Positions 20,316 through 30,801 are shown, counted from the first letter of the stretch. The stretch: 30,801 nucleotides of DNA from Spongospora subterranea (GCA_900404475.1 OUQQ01000194.1:1-30801), one strand, 5' to 3'. Made by a program: numbers and translations. Notes: generated by a model from the letters alone, not told the origin.

Positions 20316-20867
20316 TCAATGGGCGAACATGATAACAACGGCGGAGGCGATAGCGAATATAGTGACAAGCGATATGTGGACGGTGGGGATCGATCCGGAT
20401 GAGGTCTTGCTGGCGGCATCGGCAGCGGCGGCCGTCGTAGCGGTGGGGCCGTTCGTCGTGGACACCACATTGGCCGCTTGCGCTGCCGTCGTCGGCAACA
20501 CGCCAAGTCCGAACGGATTGGTGCCGTTGAACGCGTCCACGTACGTGATCATACAGGCGCCGAACGTCGTCGGCTCCTTGCTGCATTTCCACGCAGCCGG
20601 GTTGGTCGGATCGGCGCAATCATTGTCGGAATTGCAACCCGTGGCGATGCTGTTCTTGTAGAAGTTGCCGAGCGCCTGCTGAGCACAGAACGCCTCGTGG
20701 TTGTCGGGTTCGGAACAGAACCCCCATTTCGAGCAACATTGTGGGACATTGTTCTGGCTGGGGCACGGGGCCCAATTGTTGAACGGCCCACATAGCGCCA
20801 CGTGATTATCTTGTCCTTGCACTATCGCCACCAGGGCGGCGACGATCAACGCAACAGCACGGACCAT
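20316..20867 (-). CDS. hevein-type chitin-binding protein with GPI-like tail
   Basis: Single exon, 183 residues from ATG 20867 (in-frame codons upstream are ignored because this ATG opens a signal peptide, MVRAVALIVAALVAIVQG). Residues about 26-61 match the type-1 chitin-binding (CBM18) pattern: CGPFN, PCPSQNNVPQCCSKWGFC and a following EAFC. The domain binds N-acetylglucosamine polymers. A second cysteine group (about 75-105, GCNSDNDCADP, KCSKEP, FGACM) is of unknown fold. A Thr/Ala/Ser-rich linker leads to a hydrophobic C-terminus (ISLVTIFAIASAVVIMFAH), as in GPI-anchored surface proteins. Likely roles are binding or masking chitin at the cell or spore wall. No catalytic domain is present. 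Confidence 0.88.
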   Translation of the reverse strand: MVRAVALIVAALVAIVQGQDNHVALCGPFNNWAPCPSQNNVPQCCSKWGFCSEPDNHEAFCAQQALGNFYKNSIATGCNSDNDCADPTNPAAWKCSKEPTTFGACMITYVDAFNGTNPFGLGVLPTTAAQAANVVSTTNGPTATTAAAADAASKTSSGSIPTVHISLVTIFAIASAVVIMFAH

Positions 20868-21197
20868 TTTTTGATGAAAACCAGATGTGCTGAATGCCAG
20901 TCCAATAAGAGAATAACCTGGAGAACCAAATGAGCAAACGCCACAGTATGTCATGCGGGTTCGTGTGCCTCCCAGAGTGTCACATGGCACGTGCCAGTAC
21001 ATGGCGCTAGATATTCTGTCGTCAACTTCTGTTACCATGATAGGTGAACCCCAAATGACTGATGAGTGGCCAACTCCACTGGAACAGGGAAATGTCTGTG
21101 GAAATCTAAGGACCCACGAGATGGGAAGCGAACGAGGTTGAGGATAATCAATAATATATATATATATAGGTAAATGATAGGACGATGATCCAAGAAT
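20868..21197. other. intergenic with a short TA run
   Basis: Holds the promoter side of the chitin-binding gene and the 3' flank of the NCoR-like gene. An alternating TA tract runs from 21154 to 21168. Nothing else was recognised. Confidence 0.5.
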
Positions 21198-24100
21198 CTA
21201 TCGCGGTGGTGTTGTTGTTGGCAATGAATCCGATGGTGGCTCGGCATCGGTATGAAGTATTGTCGAGGCCACAGATTCCCTGACTGCATTTCTCCTTGTC
21301 GGCGACTGCTGATGTGCACTCATCAAAGTTAAAATTGCATTGGCCGCACATATTTGTTGCGAAACGGATGGATCGATATTAACGTCTGAGCCACACAGCG
21401 TCAACTTATGTTTGTCAATATTGATCAACGCAAAACAACCTTCAACATCCTCCCCAGCCGTATCATCTGGGCGCTCGTTCCCCTCCTTACAGATATCCAT
21501 GACGGAATCAACCTCTTGAGAATTGAGGGATTGAGACATCGGGACTCCAGATCCTCCTTGACCTTGGTAGGAAGATGTTTGATCAACATCGCCGGTGATA
21601 TCTGCATCAGCTTTTGAGATTGAGGTTCGAAATCCACATAAATTGAACAAACCTGAAAGCCTAGAATCCTCAACGCCGCCGGAAATCTCGGCTTTTTTCA
21701 CACCAACAGCGACGGTACCGGCATCCGATTCGTCGACGAGAGCTTGCTCTAAAAAAGGTTCAAACAATAGAAAAAGAAGACGCTACCAAGATGTCGGATA
21801 TTATTACTAGGTGGTTCGTCGGCAATAATGAGTTCCTGAGAGATTGCCAACGTGTCTGTTGTTTCGTTGTAATGATGATAAAAACTGATGATTTCCTCGG
21901 ATGATCGATGAGGCGAAAGCGCCAATGCTCGCTCCAAATCTAATCCATGTGTACGGAAACACTGGATGAACACTTGCTTCTCTTCCAAGGACCATTTTGC
22001 CGCGACATTCTGCAATTTGGGTTTTCGTGCTGATTTTTGACGCGGATATCGCTCAACAGACCCATGTCCTGAGCTATCCGATTCCACATCACCATCATTT
22101 GATTTTGTAGCGTTCTTCTCTCGCTTCTCAAGAACGCGATCAAGATTCAAACGATTCTTATTATTGTTAAAATAGTTCTTACACTGAGCAAAAATTATCA
22201 TCTAAACAGACACAAATAAAAATTCAAACAAGACCTTCTCGGCAGATTTGCTTTGAACTGTATCGCCAATTGCTTCGAAGTCTTTTCCATATTTCAACAG
22301 CGCCTCCAGAAACACTTTTTTCTCCCTTAAGTCCCACGATGAGGACGCCGAAGCACGGCGCTTTTTGGACGATGGATTGATTGGCGCGATGGCACCTGTC
22401 TTGTCCACGTCAACACTTGTTGATGCCGAATCGTTACCGTCACGGAGCGACGTATTCCTTGAAACCGATTTATCTGACGCTGCAATGGATTTGGATCGAG
22501 CGGCATCGTAAGATTTAGCTTCAGTAGCATCGCTAGCCTCTACTTCGTCAGCCCTTCGACGCTTTCCACGACTCCTGCTCGCCTGAACCTCCAGGTTGTT
22601 CCGTGATAAATCTTCCGCAAGTTTGAGTAACTCCCGAGGCAAACTCGCCGGTTTTTCTGACTTTTTATCAGAAGGCAGAGCAGGCGCATCGGCAGCATCA
22701 ATGATGGATGTATCTTCGGGATCAATAGATGCAGAGCCGACATCGATTCCTTTTCGAGAAAGGAGACTCTTCCGATACTTTCTGACAAGGTTCTTGTAGT
22801 TGATAATCGTCTTCGACGAGTAATAGTATGACACACAATCTCCTATGGTCTTATTCGATAAGAACGAGGCGATCTTGACGAAATTTTTCGGAAACTTGCT
22901 ATACTTTTTCTTGAAAATAGTTTTTTCGTGCTCAGACCACGGGTTGATGAGTTTCCGTAATTGATCTTGCGCACGAGGATCTTCTACAATAGCATTACGG
23001 CTAAAAAACCGAAACGTCGTACGTCTCTGCTCATCCTGCATGTTTGGAATTGGGGCGAGACGGCGAGCATAGTATTCACGTTTTTGTGGCGACAGAGAAT
23101 GACGAAGCGGGGGAAGAACCAAGGCATCACTGCGAGAAAGCCCGCTGCGCCATTGGCGATACTTCGACCACCATGACAGCGCCAACAATCGTGTTCTGCT
23201 TGCTTCCACGCAAAGACGCTGCTGAAACGCCCGTAAAAATAACTTTTTCGCCTTCTGAAACCCCGACGATATAGAGTTGAGACCAAGAAAATCTGACGGT
23301 TGAATATATAACGGTTCGTAATACATCAATGGAAAAGCAGGCATAGTACCAGGGCTCAGTTTTTGAGAAAGCCATTTTGGGTTGAAACGAGATAACAACT
23401 GATACGATGCCCGAGCAAGTCGTTGATTCTCATTGTAAATTTGGTTGAAATCCGTTTTGCCGTCGCAAACTCCAACGACGGAAGAAATAGACTCTTCTTG
23501 AGACTGATCAACGCAATGAGAATCTGATAAAGTCTTCTCTTCGATCAAATTTTTTTGACGAGCAATATTGCTTTCGGTCTCGGCAATCTCGTCATCCAAC
23601 TTCTGGATTTGCGCCAATAGCTCACTCTGAGATGGATAAGAAGATATATCTGGCAAAACAGACAGATCCTCTAAAGGAAATGGCTCCGAAGTTTGAGAAG
23701 TCAATCCTGACTCCGCATTGTTTGAGCCAAAATTGATTTCCGGATTAGAGGCAGCAGAAACACTTGAATGGTTCTGATCTGGCGCGGTGGAATCTGGATG
23801 AACCTGCTGCACTGGGTCACTAACCATACTTTGCTCAGTTTGTTGGGAATCTGATCGCAAACGTATAAAAGATGCGAGGCCTTCACCGAATCCGATACGT
23901 CGCGGTGGAACGCTCTGTGGCTTCTCTGGCATCGCGGGAAACATTGCGTCTTCACGAGAAGCATCTTCCAGGCATGGTGACGCTGTGGGCGGTTGAGCAG
24001 CCGGAAGGTTCGGCTGTGACGAAATTACGTTTGCATTAGAATCAGAATGGTCAACGACCATGGGATCGACCATAACCGTGTCCTCAATAAGAACAGAAGA

Positions 24101-25528
24101 AGACGTCACAGATATTGGCAACGAGTGAACAAAGGCCAGGCCTTCTCCTAACTTGATCCTCTTCTGCAAGCGCCCATCGGCAACAGAATTATCATGAATA
24201 GCGGATGACGCCTTGTCGTCATTGGTGGATGATGATATAGGATGCGAAACTGCAGCAAGCCCATTCCCAATAGGAATGCGCATCAACGATTTATGGTGTT
24301 CCCTTGATGACGCAGATGAAGCCGTGGGGTCTTGGTCGATGTAATTGGGTGCCCTGTCGGGTGATGAATATGACGCCAACGATGAATTTCGCGCCCCTGC
24401 TGAAATGATTGGCATTGCCAGGTTCAACTGGTTCGGAACATGGACAATTGAATTTTCCGACACCGAATGTGGAGCAATATTAGAAGAAAATGAAGAACCA
24501 GCACCGTTGTTGCTGTTGCTCAGAAGTTGAATATTAGATGAGACCTTAACAGAGCTGGAAATTGTCGAGGTTGCAGCAGTAAACACTTTAAGTAATGAGG
24601 AGCCAGAAACATTAGCAGGAACTGGGGAACACGTTTTTAATGGCGAGATTGAGTTCGTGGTTGGTTGGAGAATGTTTAATGTTGCGCGTGATGACGAAGA
24701 TCCAAAAACTGTAGGAACGACTTCTGAGGGAATGCTATTAGACGCCGGTCTGATAAACTTGCTCGGAATACGAATGGGAGAATTTCCGTGAGGAGAAGAA
24801 GCCGGGGATATTAAGTTTTGGAATACAGGAAAATCAATCTCGCTAGCAGATGCGACACGAGTACTCTGTAAATTTGATGACGAAACTTGAGAGATAGAAT
24901 CCCACTTGTCGTTTAAAACACGCAAAGAGTGGTCAAGGAAGGACTTGTTTTCTGGCTGCGATTCTAATTTCGGCACTGTGGGAACATCGGCGATTGTCAT
25001 GAATTCAAGAATGGGTACAGGTCCCAAAACTGGAAAATTTGACTCCTGCTTCGGGATCATCTCGGGAAAAAACTGAACGGGAGGAGTCTTATCGATAAGC
25101 TCCTGTTGGGACGATGACTCTCTGGTCACCTGCTGCCGAATCGCTGAGAACGGCCCTTGGGGAAGTTCAAGGTCCGCCTTATGCATTATCGGTCTCGGCA
25201 TGGTTCTGTTGGAATTATAGCCGGTCATGCGAGGCGGAATACTGTTATTATTCGCCCTGGGAAGAGGATGCCGAGGAGGTGATCCTCCAAAACACCGCCG
25301 ACGCCATGACGGTCCTGACGATTGTCGGTTATCCCGATCAAACATTGGTGGAGTACGATCTCGAAATTCGTTGTCATAAGGCCGTCTCCGATCTGTTATT
25401 TCGCCATCCTCGAAGTTCGTCGCCCTGATATGCCCATTAGGCCGATCTTGATCGCGGTTGCCGCCGCGTCGTCGGCGGCGATTTGGGTGTGGACGGTTGG
25501 ACCTTTGCCTATCGACAGATCCGCTCAT
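21198..25528 (-). CDS. NCoR/SMRT-type SANT-domain corepressor
   Basis: Three exons, 25528-22235, 22183-21808 and 21748-21198, give about 1406 residues. Introns are 51 and 59 nt, and a 38-nt alternative donor exists at 21786. The start is the first ATG. The N-terminus is Arg/Gly-rich and the next ~550 residues are Ser-rich and disordered. At about 635-665 is a coiled coil (LDDEIAETESNIARQKNLIE), then FNQIYNENQRLA and a helical region resembling the part of NCoR that binds GPS2/TBL1. SANT1 starts at about 862 (PWSEHEKTIFKKKYSKFPKN, then DCVSYYYSSK), the pattern of the deacetylase-activating domain. SANT2 (about 1063, SSWDLREKKVFLEALLKYG) spans the first intron. SANT3 (about 1160, KWSLEEKQVFIQCFRTHGLD) is in exon 2. 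The acidic/Ser-rich tail has no domain. Expected to be a nuclear scaffold for a histone deacetylase complex. Confidence 0.9.
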
Positions 25529-26036
25529 CAATCACGCCCACCTTGACCAATCAAACCTACCTAGGACCGCCGCGAGCCCAATGTTGGGATGAGCTCATAA
25601 ACCGACACCCTCGACCTAGGGAAGAGTTGCGCTAATGAGCAAGAAATCCCACAACAAGGGCTCAACAGTCACGATGCAACTTCCATTCACTGGCGCAGCC
25701 ATTTACATACGCTATATGTCGACTGCGCAGCCGTCAGCGTTGCGCAAATTGTCGTTTTGCGCAACTACAGTACAGTGCACCGTTACCGGCGAATACCTAC
25801 GCTGCCTTCACACCCTTTGTTTGGGGTGAACAGCACATTTGAGCATGAATGGCGTTGGATTTCGCACACCTTCTCGGCGCAATCAAAGAAATAATTGAAA
25901 ATTCACCTGAAAATTCTACGTAAGAAATTGAGAAGAAAGAAAATCTCAAGAAAACTCTGTTGCATAATGTTGGGTCCGAAACGGGTCCCATAAACAAATT
26001 ACATATTGTTGCATCTGTCGGCTAATTCAATAGTTC
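25529..26036. other. intergenic, upstream of the NCoR-like gene
   Basis: Contains the promoter side of the corepressor gene. The word ttgcgcaa or its core recurs around 25738-25765. A second half is AT-rich. No coding similarity was seen. Confidence 0.4.
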
Positions 26037-26354
26037 TCATTCAGAGATTTCCGACGATACATAACACGGGGTCGTCGAGGAAAACGTGTGTTCATCATTA
26101 GAATGAATACGGGCAGGACGGAATTGATAATCGGTGCTCGAAACTCGGCGTGTTATCGTAATTCGGGAGCCGAAAGAAATTACTTTCGATACAATCGGAG
26201 GTGGCTCATCAACTGACCCCTCGTCAACCCCGACAAGAACGAACTGAACTGTACTAAGGGGCGGTGGATCGTCCTTAATCCCCAGGAGGCCGTTTCGGCT
26301 GCACGTCCAGAAATGCCCCGCACCCGGTCGCTGGTACTTGCCCGTCGAATTCAT
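26037..26354 (-). CDS. hypothetical 105-residue open frame
   Basis: A complete ATG-to-stop frame with no recognised domain. It has proline-rich patches (DDPPPLSTV, DEPPPIVSK) and a Ser/Thr-rich C-terminus. There is no signal peptide or membrane segment. It lies upstream of, and in the same direction as, the NCoR-like gene. It could be a small gene, an exon of a larger one, or chance. Confidence 0.25.
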   Translation of the reverse strand: MNSTGKYQRPGAGHFWTCSRNGLLGIKDDPPPLSTVQFVLVGVDEGSVDEPPPIVSKVISFGSRITITRRVSSTDYQFRPARIHSNDEHTFSSTTPCYVSSEISE

Positions 26355-26651
26355 CCAACGAATTTTGCGTGAAAATCATGACCAATCGACGAGAAAACCC
26401 GACACCGACACCAACAAGCCGAATAGGATAATGTGGATTTTTGACCCACAATGGGGGGTCAGAGCACCGTTAGTATCGCCATAACAGGTCGACGCAACGA
26501 TGATGAGGTGTCCGGATGGGGACAAGCTGTCCGGATTTGTGGGCTTCGCAGGGACGCGATCTGCCCGGTTCCGTGAAAAAGTGGATTTCAGTTGGGCCGT
26601 TCCCAGTGACTGCGTTATTACAGCGTTGACGAGAAACTATATGGATTGACG

Positions 26652-27017
26652 ATGAGCTCATACTGGAATACGTCGATGGTGCTCGGTGTTGCGTTGGCGT
26701 TCTTCCACTTTTGCATCCACTCACAATCGGTCATGGATTCGTTTGAAGAACACATGCTGGAGTCAATGCCGGAAGCTATGGGGACTGTGTTGGGGACAAT
26801 GCCCCAGCGCTTTCCACATGGTGATTGTGATTATCAACGGGACCAGCGACCCCTGAAAGCACCATGCGAAATCCGAGTACGACAAGTGCTGTGTCGCGAG
26901 ATCGGAAGGCTGGTCAATAATCAGGGGCGGCAGATTTGCAACAAAATGGTCCCATATCGACATAACAATGAGATGATAAACCAAAACATCAGGATTTTAT
27001 TCGCACAAGCTGAATAA
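26652..27017 (+). CDS. small secreted cysteine protein candidate
   Basis: A 121-residue frame from ATG 26652, which is the first ATG of the frame. Residues 9-26 (MVLGVALAFFHFCIHSQS) form a plausible signal peptide. The rest has four cysteines (GDCDY, APCEI, VLCRE, QICNK), enough for two disulfides, and Met-rich acidic sequence just after the cleavage region (DSFEEHMLESMPEAMG). No domain was recognised. Small, secreted and even-cysteine is the profile of surface or effector-like proteins, but expression evidence is needed. The next gene is more than 2 kb away. Confidence 0.45.
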   Translation: MSSYWNTSMVLGVALAFFHFCIHSQSVMDSFEEHMLESMPEAMGTVLGTMPQRFPHGDCDYQRDQRPLKAPCEIRVRQVLCREIGRLVNNQGRQICNKMVPYRHNNEMINQNIRILFAQAE

Positions 27018-27514
27018 CTTCGAGAAAGCTGTACGAACGATGCTCTTCCAGAAATCACGTAGTAGCGCGATCTGCCGATTTCTGGTATGATGTAGTAAAT
27101 TGTGCGAAGCGACCGACAAAGCCATTCTTGAATGAAACATAGGACCAGGGGTAAAATCCGAATCTGCAATTTTCGTCGCCATCGCAGCAATCAAGACTGA
27201 TTGCGAACTTCAGGAGAGCAAATTACTACTTAAGGAACTATGCAAAGCCTTGCAGAACTTCATGCGAACAGCAAAGCGCGACCGTACCCGATGCCCGAAG
27301 GCCAACGATTACACGAATGTCGGATTTCCACTATCGAGATTCAACGTTGAAAAACCCCACGGTTTCGAAACGTTTTACTGACGATGTGTTGCCAAAGGGG
27401 ATGTCAGAACAGGGTTGCGAGAAAACAAGGGTTTGTGAATTGATCAACGGGAACGGGATTTGAATGTTTTTACGTCGTTTTTCCGTTAGCGTACTAAGTT
27501 TGGAAACTTTTATC
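27018..27514. other. no gene recognised
   Basis: Several short frames on both strands, none with a domain, signal peptide or splice pattern. Confidence 0.4.
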
Positions 27515-27742
27515 GCTGGTGTTTATTGATTGAACGATGCTGTCGTGAATAACTGAGCCAAGTATGACTTTCCATAATCGAGCACCATGTGAAACTTATC
27601 TTGGGAAAAAGGTTCCGGATTCCAGAGGCCTGACCGTCCGCCCTTTCCCCAGAAAACTCTCACATGGTATTGAATCATGGGAAAATCAATTTGCCTCAAT
27701 GGGTTCACGACGAGATCGTTTAACCAATGAAAACGCAGTAAT
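27515..27742. repeat. imperfect fold-back (inverted repeat)
   Basis: About 104 bases at 27515-27618 pair with the reverse complement of 27638-27742, around a spacer of about 20 bases. Matching blocks include accatgtga/tcacatggt, ttgggaaa against tttcccc, gtcgtgaa against ttcacgac, and aacgat against atcgtt. Identity is roughly 75-80% with small gaps. Frames read from it on either strand are by-products. It could be a fold-back transposon or MITE, or a hairpin transcript source. A run of ten t follows at about 27762-27771. Confidence 0.75.
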
Positions 27743-29294
27743 ACAATTCAGCTAAAAACCCTTTTTTTTTTATGCAATCCAGCTCGGATTGGCTATAGTG
27801 AGTGGGGTTTGCTTATGCAGCATCGATTTACCAGGCAACCACAATGAATTCGGTCTCGCTACCAATATCAGGGATAGTTTGGATGTTTGAGATAAATTCA
27901 GTCTGGCGATCAGAATTGTCAGGACGCGCATGTTGATGTTCACCCATCCATATATTTTGCCCAGGACGTTTGGAGTCACACCGGCAGCCTTTGATTGCTC
28001 GGGTTTTGAGGTCGTTCCAATACCGTAGAGCACATTTTCCATGTGGAGCAAAGTTTTTGACGATCGAGAGATTTTAGCAAAATTACAAAAAATCTTAAAA
28101 AATCTGGGTGTTTATTGCTTGCTTTCATATGTTGATAAACGTCATTTTCTAGTTAGGTCAAGTGCCTCGAACCCCAAACCGTATCACACGTTTTACTGCC
28201 TACAGGTATAGTGAATCAAATGAAGCGCCTCTGTGGAGTTATTGGACGTACGACATTGACTGAAAACCACAGCTAACATTGGGCACTCAAGTTGGAAAGT
28301 TGTTGTTTTACCAGGCAGAAGTTGTATTGCTACGTAATGTATTGCAGGGTGTTAAGCTCCTTCTGTGCGTTTAAACGAAGTAGACCGAGACGCCAGCAAT
28401 ATCAGCTGCATTTGTGATAGAAACTGTTAGACTCAGGAGCGGATTGAGTGAAGACGTTGTAAGGGCATTGACATTACTCAGTAATGAAGTTATTGATTAC
28501 AGGACAAGAGATCATGACGTCGCTAACATCTCAACATTTAGACCTGTTTCACGAATGTGGTCGGACGTTAACGTTGTTTGAGAGCCTCGATTTTTTGAAT
28601 TGTTTTGTAGTCCGATTTACAGTGGCGGAATCAAAACGTCATTGCCGTCCTGATTCTATTAAAATGCTGAACCCCAGTTATGACTAGAATTGGAAAATGC
28701 TCATTATTGCACAAAAACGTCATTTGTTAGCGCCTAGAGTACTGCAGCAATAATTCTATTGGTACAGGTGCTCGCCAACGTCACTGAAACAAACCTTCGG
28801 ACAAGATCAAAAATTCTGATAAAAGCAACTCGAACTTTTGTGCAAAGATCCCTTTTGTTAAGGCCACTTAACAAACAATTCGCAATTTAGTCCAAACGAG
28901 TTTCCGTCAGCTTAGAATGCGAACCTTTCACAAAAATCGTCCAGCATGGTCATGTCCTTGACCAGTTTCGTTGTTGTGGTCAACGCACTTGCACAGCTAC
29001 TAGTGCCAGAAAAGAGAAACTGGACGAGTCCCTATCGGTCTACTGTACTCAAAGTGTGACATTGCTGGAATGGCGCTGTCGCCAGTCTGTCGTTACTGGA
29101 CAGAGTGCGAGCGGGGGCGGTGCCGGGCCCACCCGTCACAGGGCCAACAGTGATCCTACTTCTGGCTGAGATTCCTTCCGGCTGATTGGGCGTGATCTTT
29201 TGGCACGGAGTCACGCCATCTGTTGTTGTCAACCATGACTCAATCGATGCCCGACTCTGAGTTCTCGTATTTTCCTAATTAGCTGCTGATTTAA
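27743..29294. other. long gene-poor stretch
   Basis: About 1.55 kb with only short frames. The longest is a minus-strand frame at 27770-28051 with no recognised domain. No tRNA, transposase or retroelement similarity was seen. The last 200-300 bases should include the promoter of the gene at 29295, but no motif stands out. Confidence 0.4.
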
Positions 29295-30332
29295 ATGGCG
29301 ATAAGTGATCGGTGCACGGTTAGCGTCAGGGTCACTGTCGCCATCGTATGCGTTTTGATGTTTCTCGGGATGGCCATGTCCTGGTTCGAGGTTTCCAACA
29401 CTTTTCGCAGAAAGATTTTCGACGATGCTCTCTGGCCAGCGATCGCGTCCTACTCTACACCGGGGACAACTAATATTGGTCTAATCGTCGCCACGAGGTC
29501 ATACGAAAACGACACGATGGACACCACCCCGCTATTCACGATATTCCTGCCCTCGTTCTTACGATCAATAGCAACTGACGTTCCTGGCGCATTCGACTAC
29601 ACTCTGTATTTCGGGTTCGATATCGGCGATCCGCTGTTCGATAATCTTGATAATCTCATTGAGCTCAAAGCCAGATTCGCCAGAGTGGTTGGGTCTGCCC
29701 CGGTGTCGTTGAAAACCTTCGCTAATGAAGGAACCAAGGTGGGGAACCGTTTCCATTCTTGCAGTCGTTGTTCGTCCGTTGACGTGATTGGTTTTGTCCA
29801 GGGTCTTCCTGTTCATGTTTGGAATCGATTAGCCCGCTCTGCGATTAACGATGGAGTGGATTACGTGTTCCAACTCAACGACGACATATTTTTCTATACT
29901 GCCGGCTGGGCTCCCATTCTCGTCCAAAAGTTAAGAAATAATCCCGTTCATCCGAATTTGGGAGTCACAGGTCCGTTGGACCAGGCCAATAGCGCGATTT
30001 TCACCCAGAGCTTTGTGAGTCGAGTGCATTTTGAAATATTCCACGATTTCTATCCCTATATATTCAAGAACTGGTATTCGGACGACTGGATCACTCAGGT
30101 CTATCGCCCAAATCACCTGTTTCTGGCCGAAGGTTGGCAAAACTGCCTGCATTGGACGTTTGTTTTCCGGCCAGTGATTGTTTATTCTATGGCAGGTGTC
30201 GTGATAAGCAATGTTAATCGGGAAAAATCACGGTACGAAGTAGAGTACGCGGCGTCAAAATACTTGGATCTAATGGTGGAGAATGGAAGAATCACCATTG
30301 AAGATTTTCTGATCCGTCAAAGAGTCGTGTAA
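29295..30332 (+). CDS. type II membrane protein, GT-A glycosyltransferase-like
   Basis: Single-exon frame of 345 residues. Residues about 9-31 (VSVRVTVAIVCVLMFLGMAM) form one membrane anchor after a short cytosolic start, a Golgi-type topology. The lumenal part has ATRSYEND, DYTLYFGFDIGDPLF and then VFQLNDDIFFYTAGW (about 188-203). Its Asp-Asp pair stands where GT-A enzymes bind the metal and nucleotide sugar. Downstream are LGVTGPLDQANSAIFTQSF (about 221-240) and the conserved-looking KNWYSDDWITQVY (about 256-268). I know similar sequences from other protists, where they are annotated as hypothetical or glycosyltransferase-like; the donor and acceptor are unknown. The ATG at 29295 is the natural start, ahead of the membrane segment. 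PMM in the same window makes mannose donors, but a link is speculation. Confidence 0.7.
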   Translation: MAISDRCTVSVRVTVAIVCVLMFLGMAMSWFEVSNTFRRKIFDDALWPAIASYSTPGTTNIGLIVATRSYENDTMDTTPLFTIFLPSFLRSIATDVPGAFDYTLYFGFDIGDPLFDNLDNLIELKARFARVVGSAPVSLKTFANEGTKVGNRFHSCSRCSSVDVIGFVQGLPVHVWNRLARSAINDGVDYVFQLNDDIFFYTAGWAPILVQKLRNNPVHPNLGVTGPLDQANSAIFTQSFVSRVHFEIFHDFYPYIFKNWYSDDWITQVYRPNHLFLAEGWQNCLHWTFVFRPVIVYSMAGVVISNVNREKSRYEVEYAASKYLDLMVENGRITIEDFLIRQRVV

Positions 30333-30801
30333 CTGAGGCAATTCAACTTGGTGGGCTTCTGTCCAATGCCCAGCGAGACTCGCCGTTTTTTTCTCTCGGG
30401 GCTCGATCAACTCAGCGTACCATATTTATACCAAATGCAATCGTCATCAGAAGCAATGAAGGAAATATAGGCCCAGAATCACTGTCAAAATGCATTCCGG
30501 AAAGTCTAATAAACAACGTAATATTTATATATTCAGCAACAGAAACCGGTTCCACTAGGATGATCAGGAATCAATCAGATTGAGCAACTCAATAATCCTT
30601 CGTTTTGATGAATCAAAAACTAGTTACCGTACTTCAAAAATTACATGTCCAGGACCCCTTGAAAATGTGATCGAAGATGTGATCAAGTTAACATTAATTG
30701 TGATCAAAAATCGCCTTATTTTGTGAGCATTTATTCATTATTGGGTAAACGGAATGATTCTGGATACTAACTTTAATTTCAGCAATTTCCATCTGGAATG
30801 T
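30333..30801. other. 3' flank, no gene recognised
   Basis: AT-rich 3' flank of the membrane-protein gene. An aataaa lies at about 30509, a candidate polyadenylation signal. The word tgtgatc recurs three times within about 45 bases (near 30666, 30678 and 30700). The window ends without another gene. Confidence 0.4.

Noticed and set aside
22961..23286. Frames on both strands inside the NCoR-like gene
   Set aside because: Shadows of the long exon that carries the SANT1 region.
27523..27755. Two overlapping frames of about 60 codons on opposite strands
   Set aside because: Both fall in the fold-back repeat and are explained by it.
1..30801. tRNA, rRNA, CRISPR array or bacterial operon signals
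   Set aside because: None could be identified; the genes are spliced and eukaryotic, so bacterial feature types do not apply.

Overview
The window is eukaryotic nuclear DNA. Several genes splice into complete, family-length proteins through GT-AG introns of about 48-73 nt. The core set is a HAD phosphatase, phosphomannomutase, a GAS41-type YEATS protein and an NCoR/SMRT-type corepressor. These are mixed with lineage-specific secreted proteins, including a hevein-type chitin-binding protein with a GPI-like tail, and with decayed Ty3/gypsy, Ty1/copia and Mutator-like (MULE) elements. I infer a compact-genome protist or early-branching lineage. A phytomyxid rhizarian would fit, but nothing here proves it. 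Exon structures were worked out by eye from reading frame, splice signals and family alignment.

Layout. 1-2.1 kb: broken chromodomain Ty3/gypsy element that has lost its integrase core. 2.4-4.4 kb: broken MULE transposase with C2H2 fingers on the minus strand. It contains an exact 251-bp duplication around a single N (probably an assembly error) and an inverted duplication of its first zinc finger. 4.5-8.35 kb: ordinary genes, namely a seven-exon phosphoglycolate/4-nitrophenyl phosphatase-type HAD enzyme, a leucine-rich-repeat protein, and phosphomannomutase converging on it. 8.35-10.0 kb: poorly resolved, with one doubtful minus-strand gene. 10.03-16.14 kb: a copia element with two ~110-bp LTRs and a candidate GATTC target duplication. 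Its gag-integrase half and RNase H half are separated by about 4 kb holding a second MULE transposase (minus) and a seven-exon secreted-protein gene (plus).

16.7-25.5 kb: four minus-strand genes. In + coordinate order they are a secreted coiled-coil/LamG-like protein, GAS41/YEATS4, a GPI-like chitin-binding protein, and a ~1400-residue NCoR-like protein with three SANT domains. 26-30.8 kb: a small secreted-protein candidate, a ~230-bp fold-back repeat, a long apparently gene-poor stretch, and an intact type II membrane protein resembling GT-A glycosyltransferases.

Functional themes are chromatin regulation (NCoR-like and GAS41-like), mannose/glycan metabolism (PMM, possible glycosyltransferase) and the cell surface or secretome. 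The most novel-looking item is the secreted protein at 12989-15278. It has three tandem 33-residue modules with identical spacing, C-x4-C-[GA]-x5-[FW]-x2-[RK]-W-G-x7-F-x4-C-x-G, plus a separately duplicated exon-intron unit. It sits beside a MULE transposase inside a split copia element, an arrangement like a Pack-MULE gene capture.
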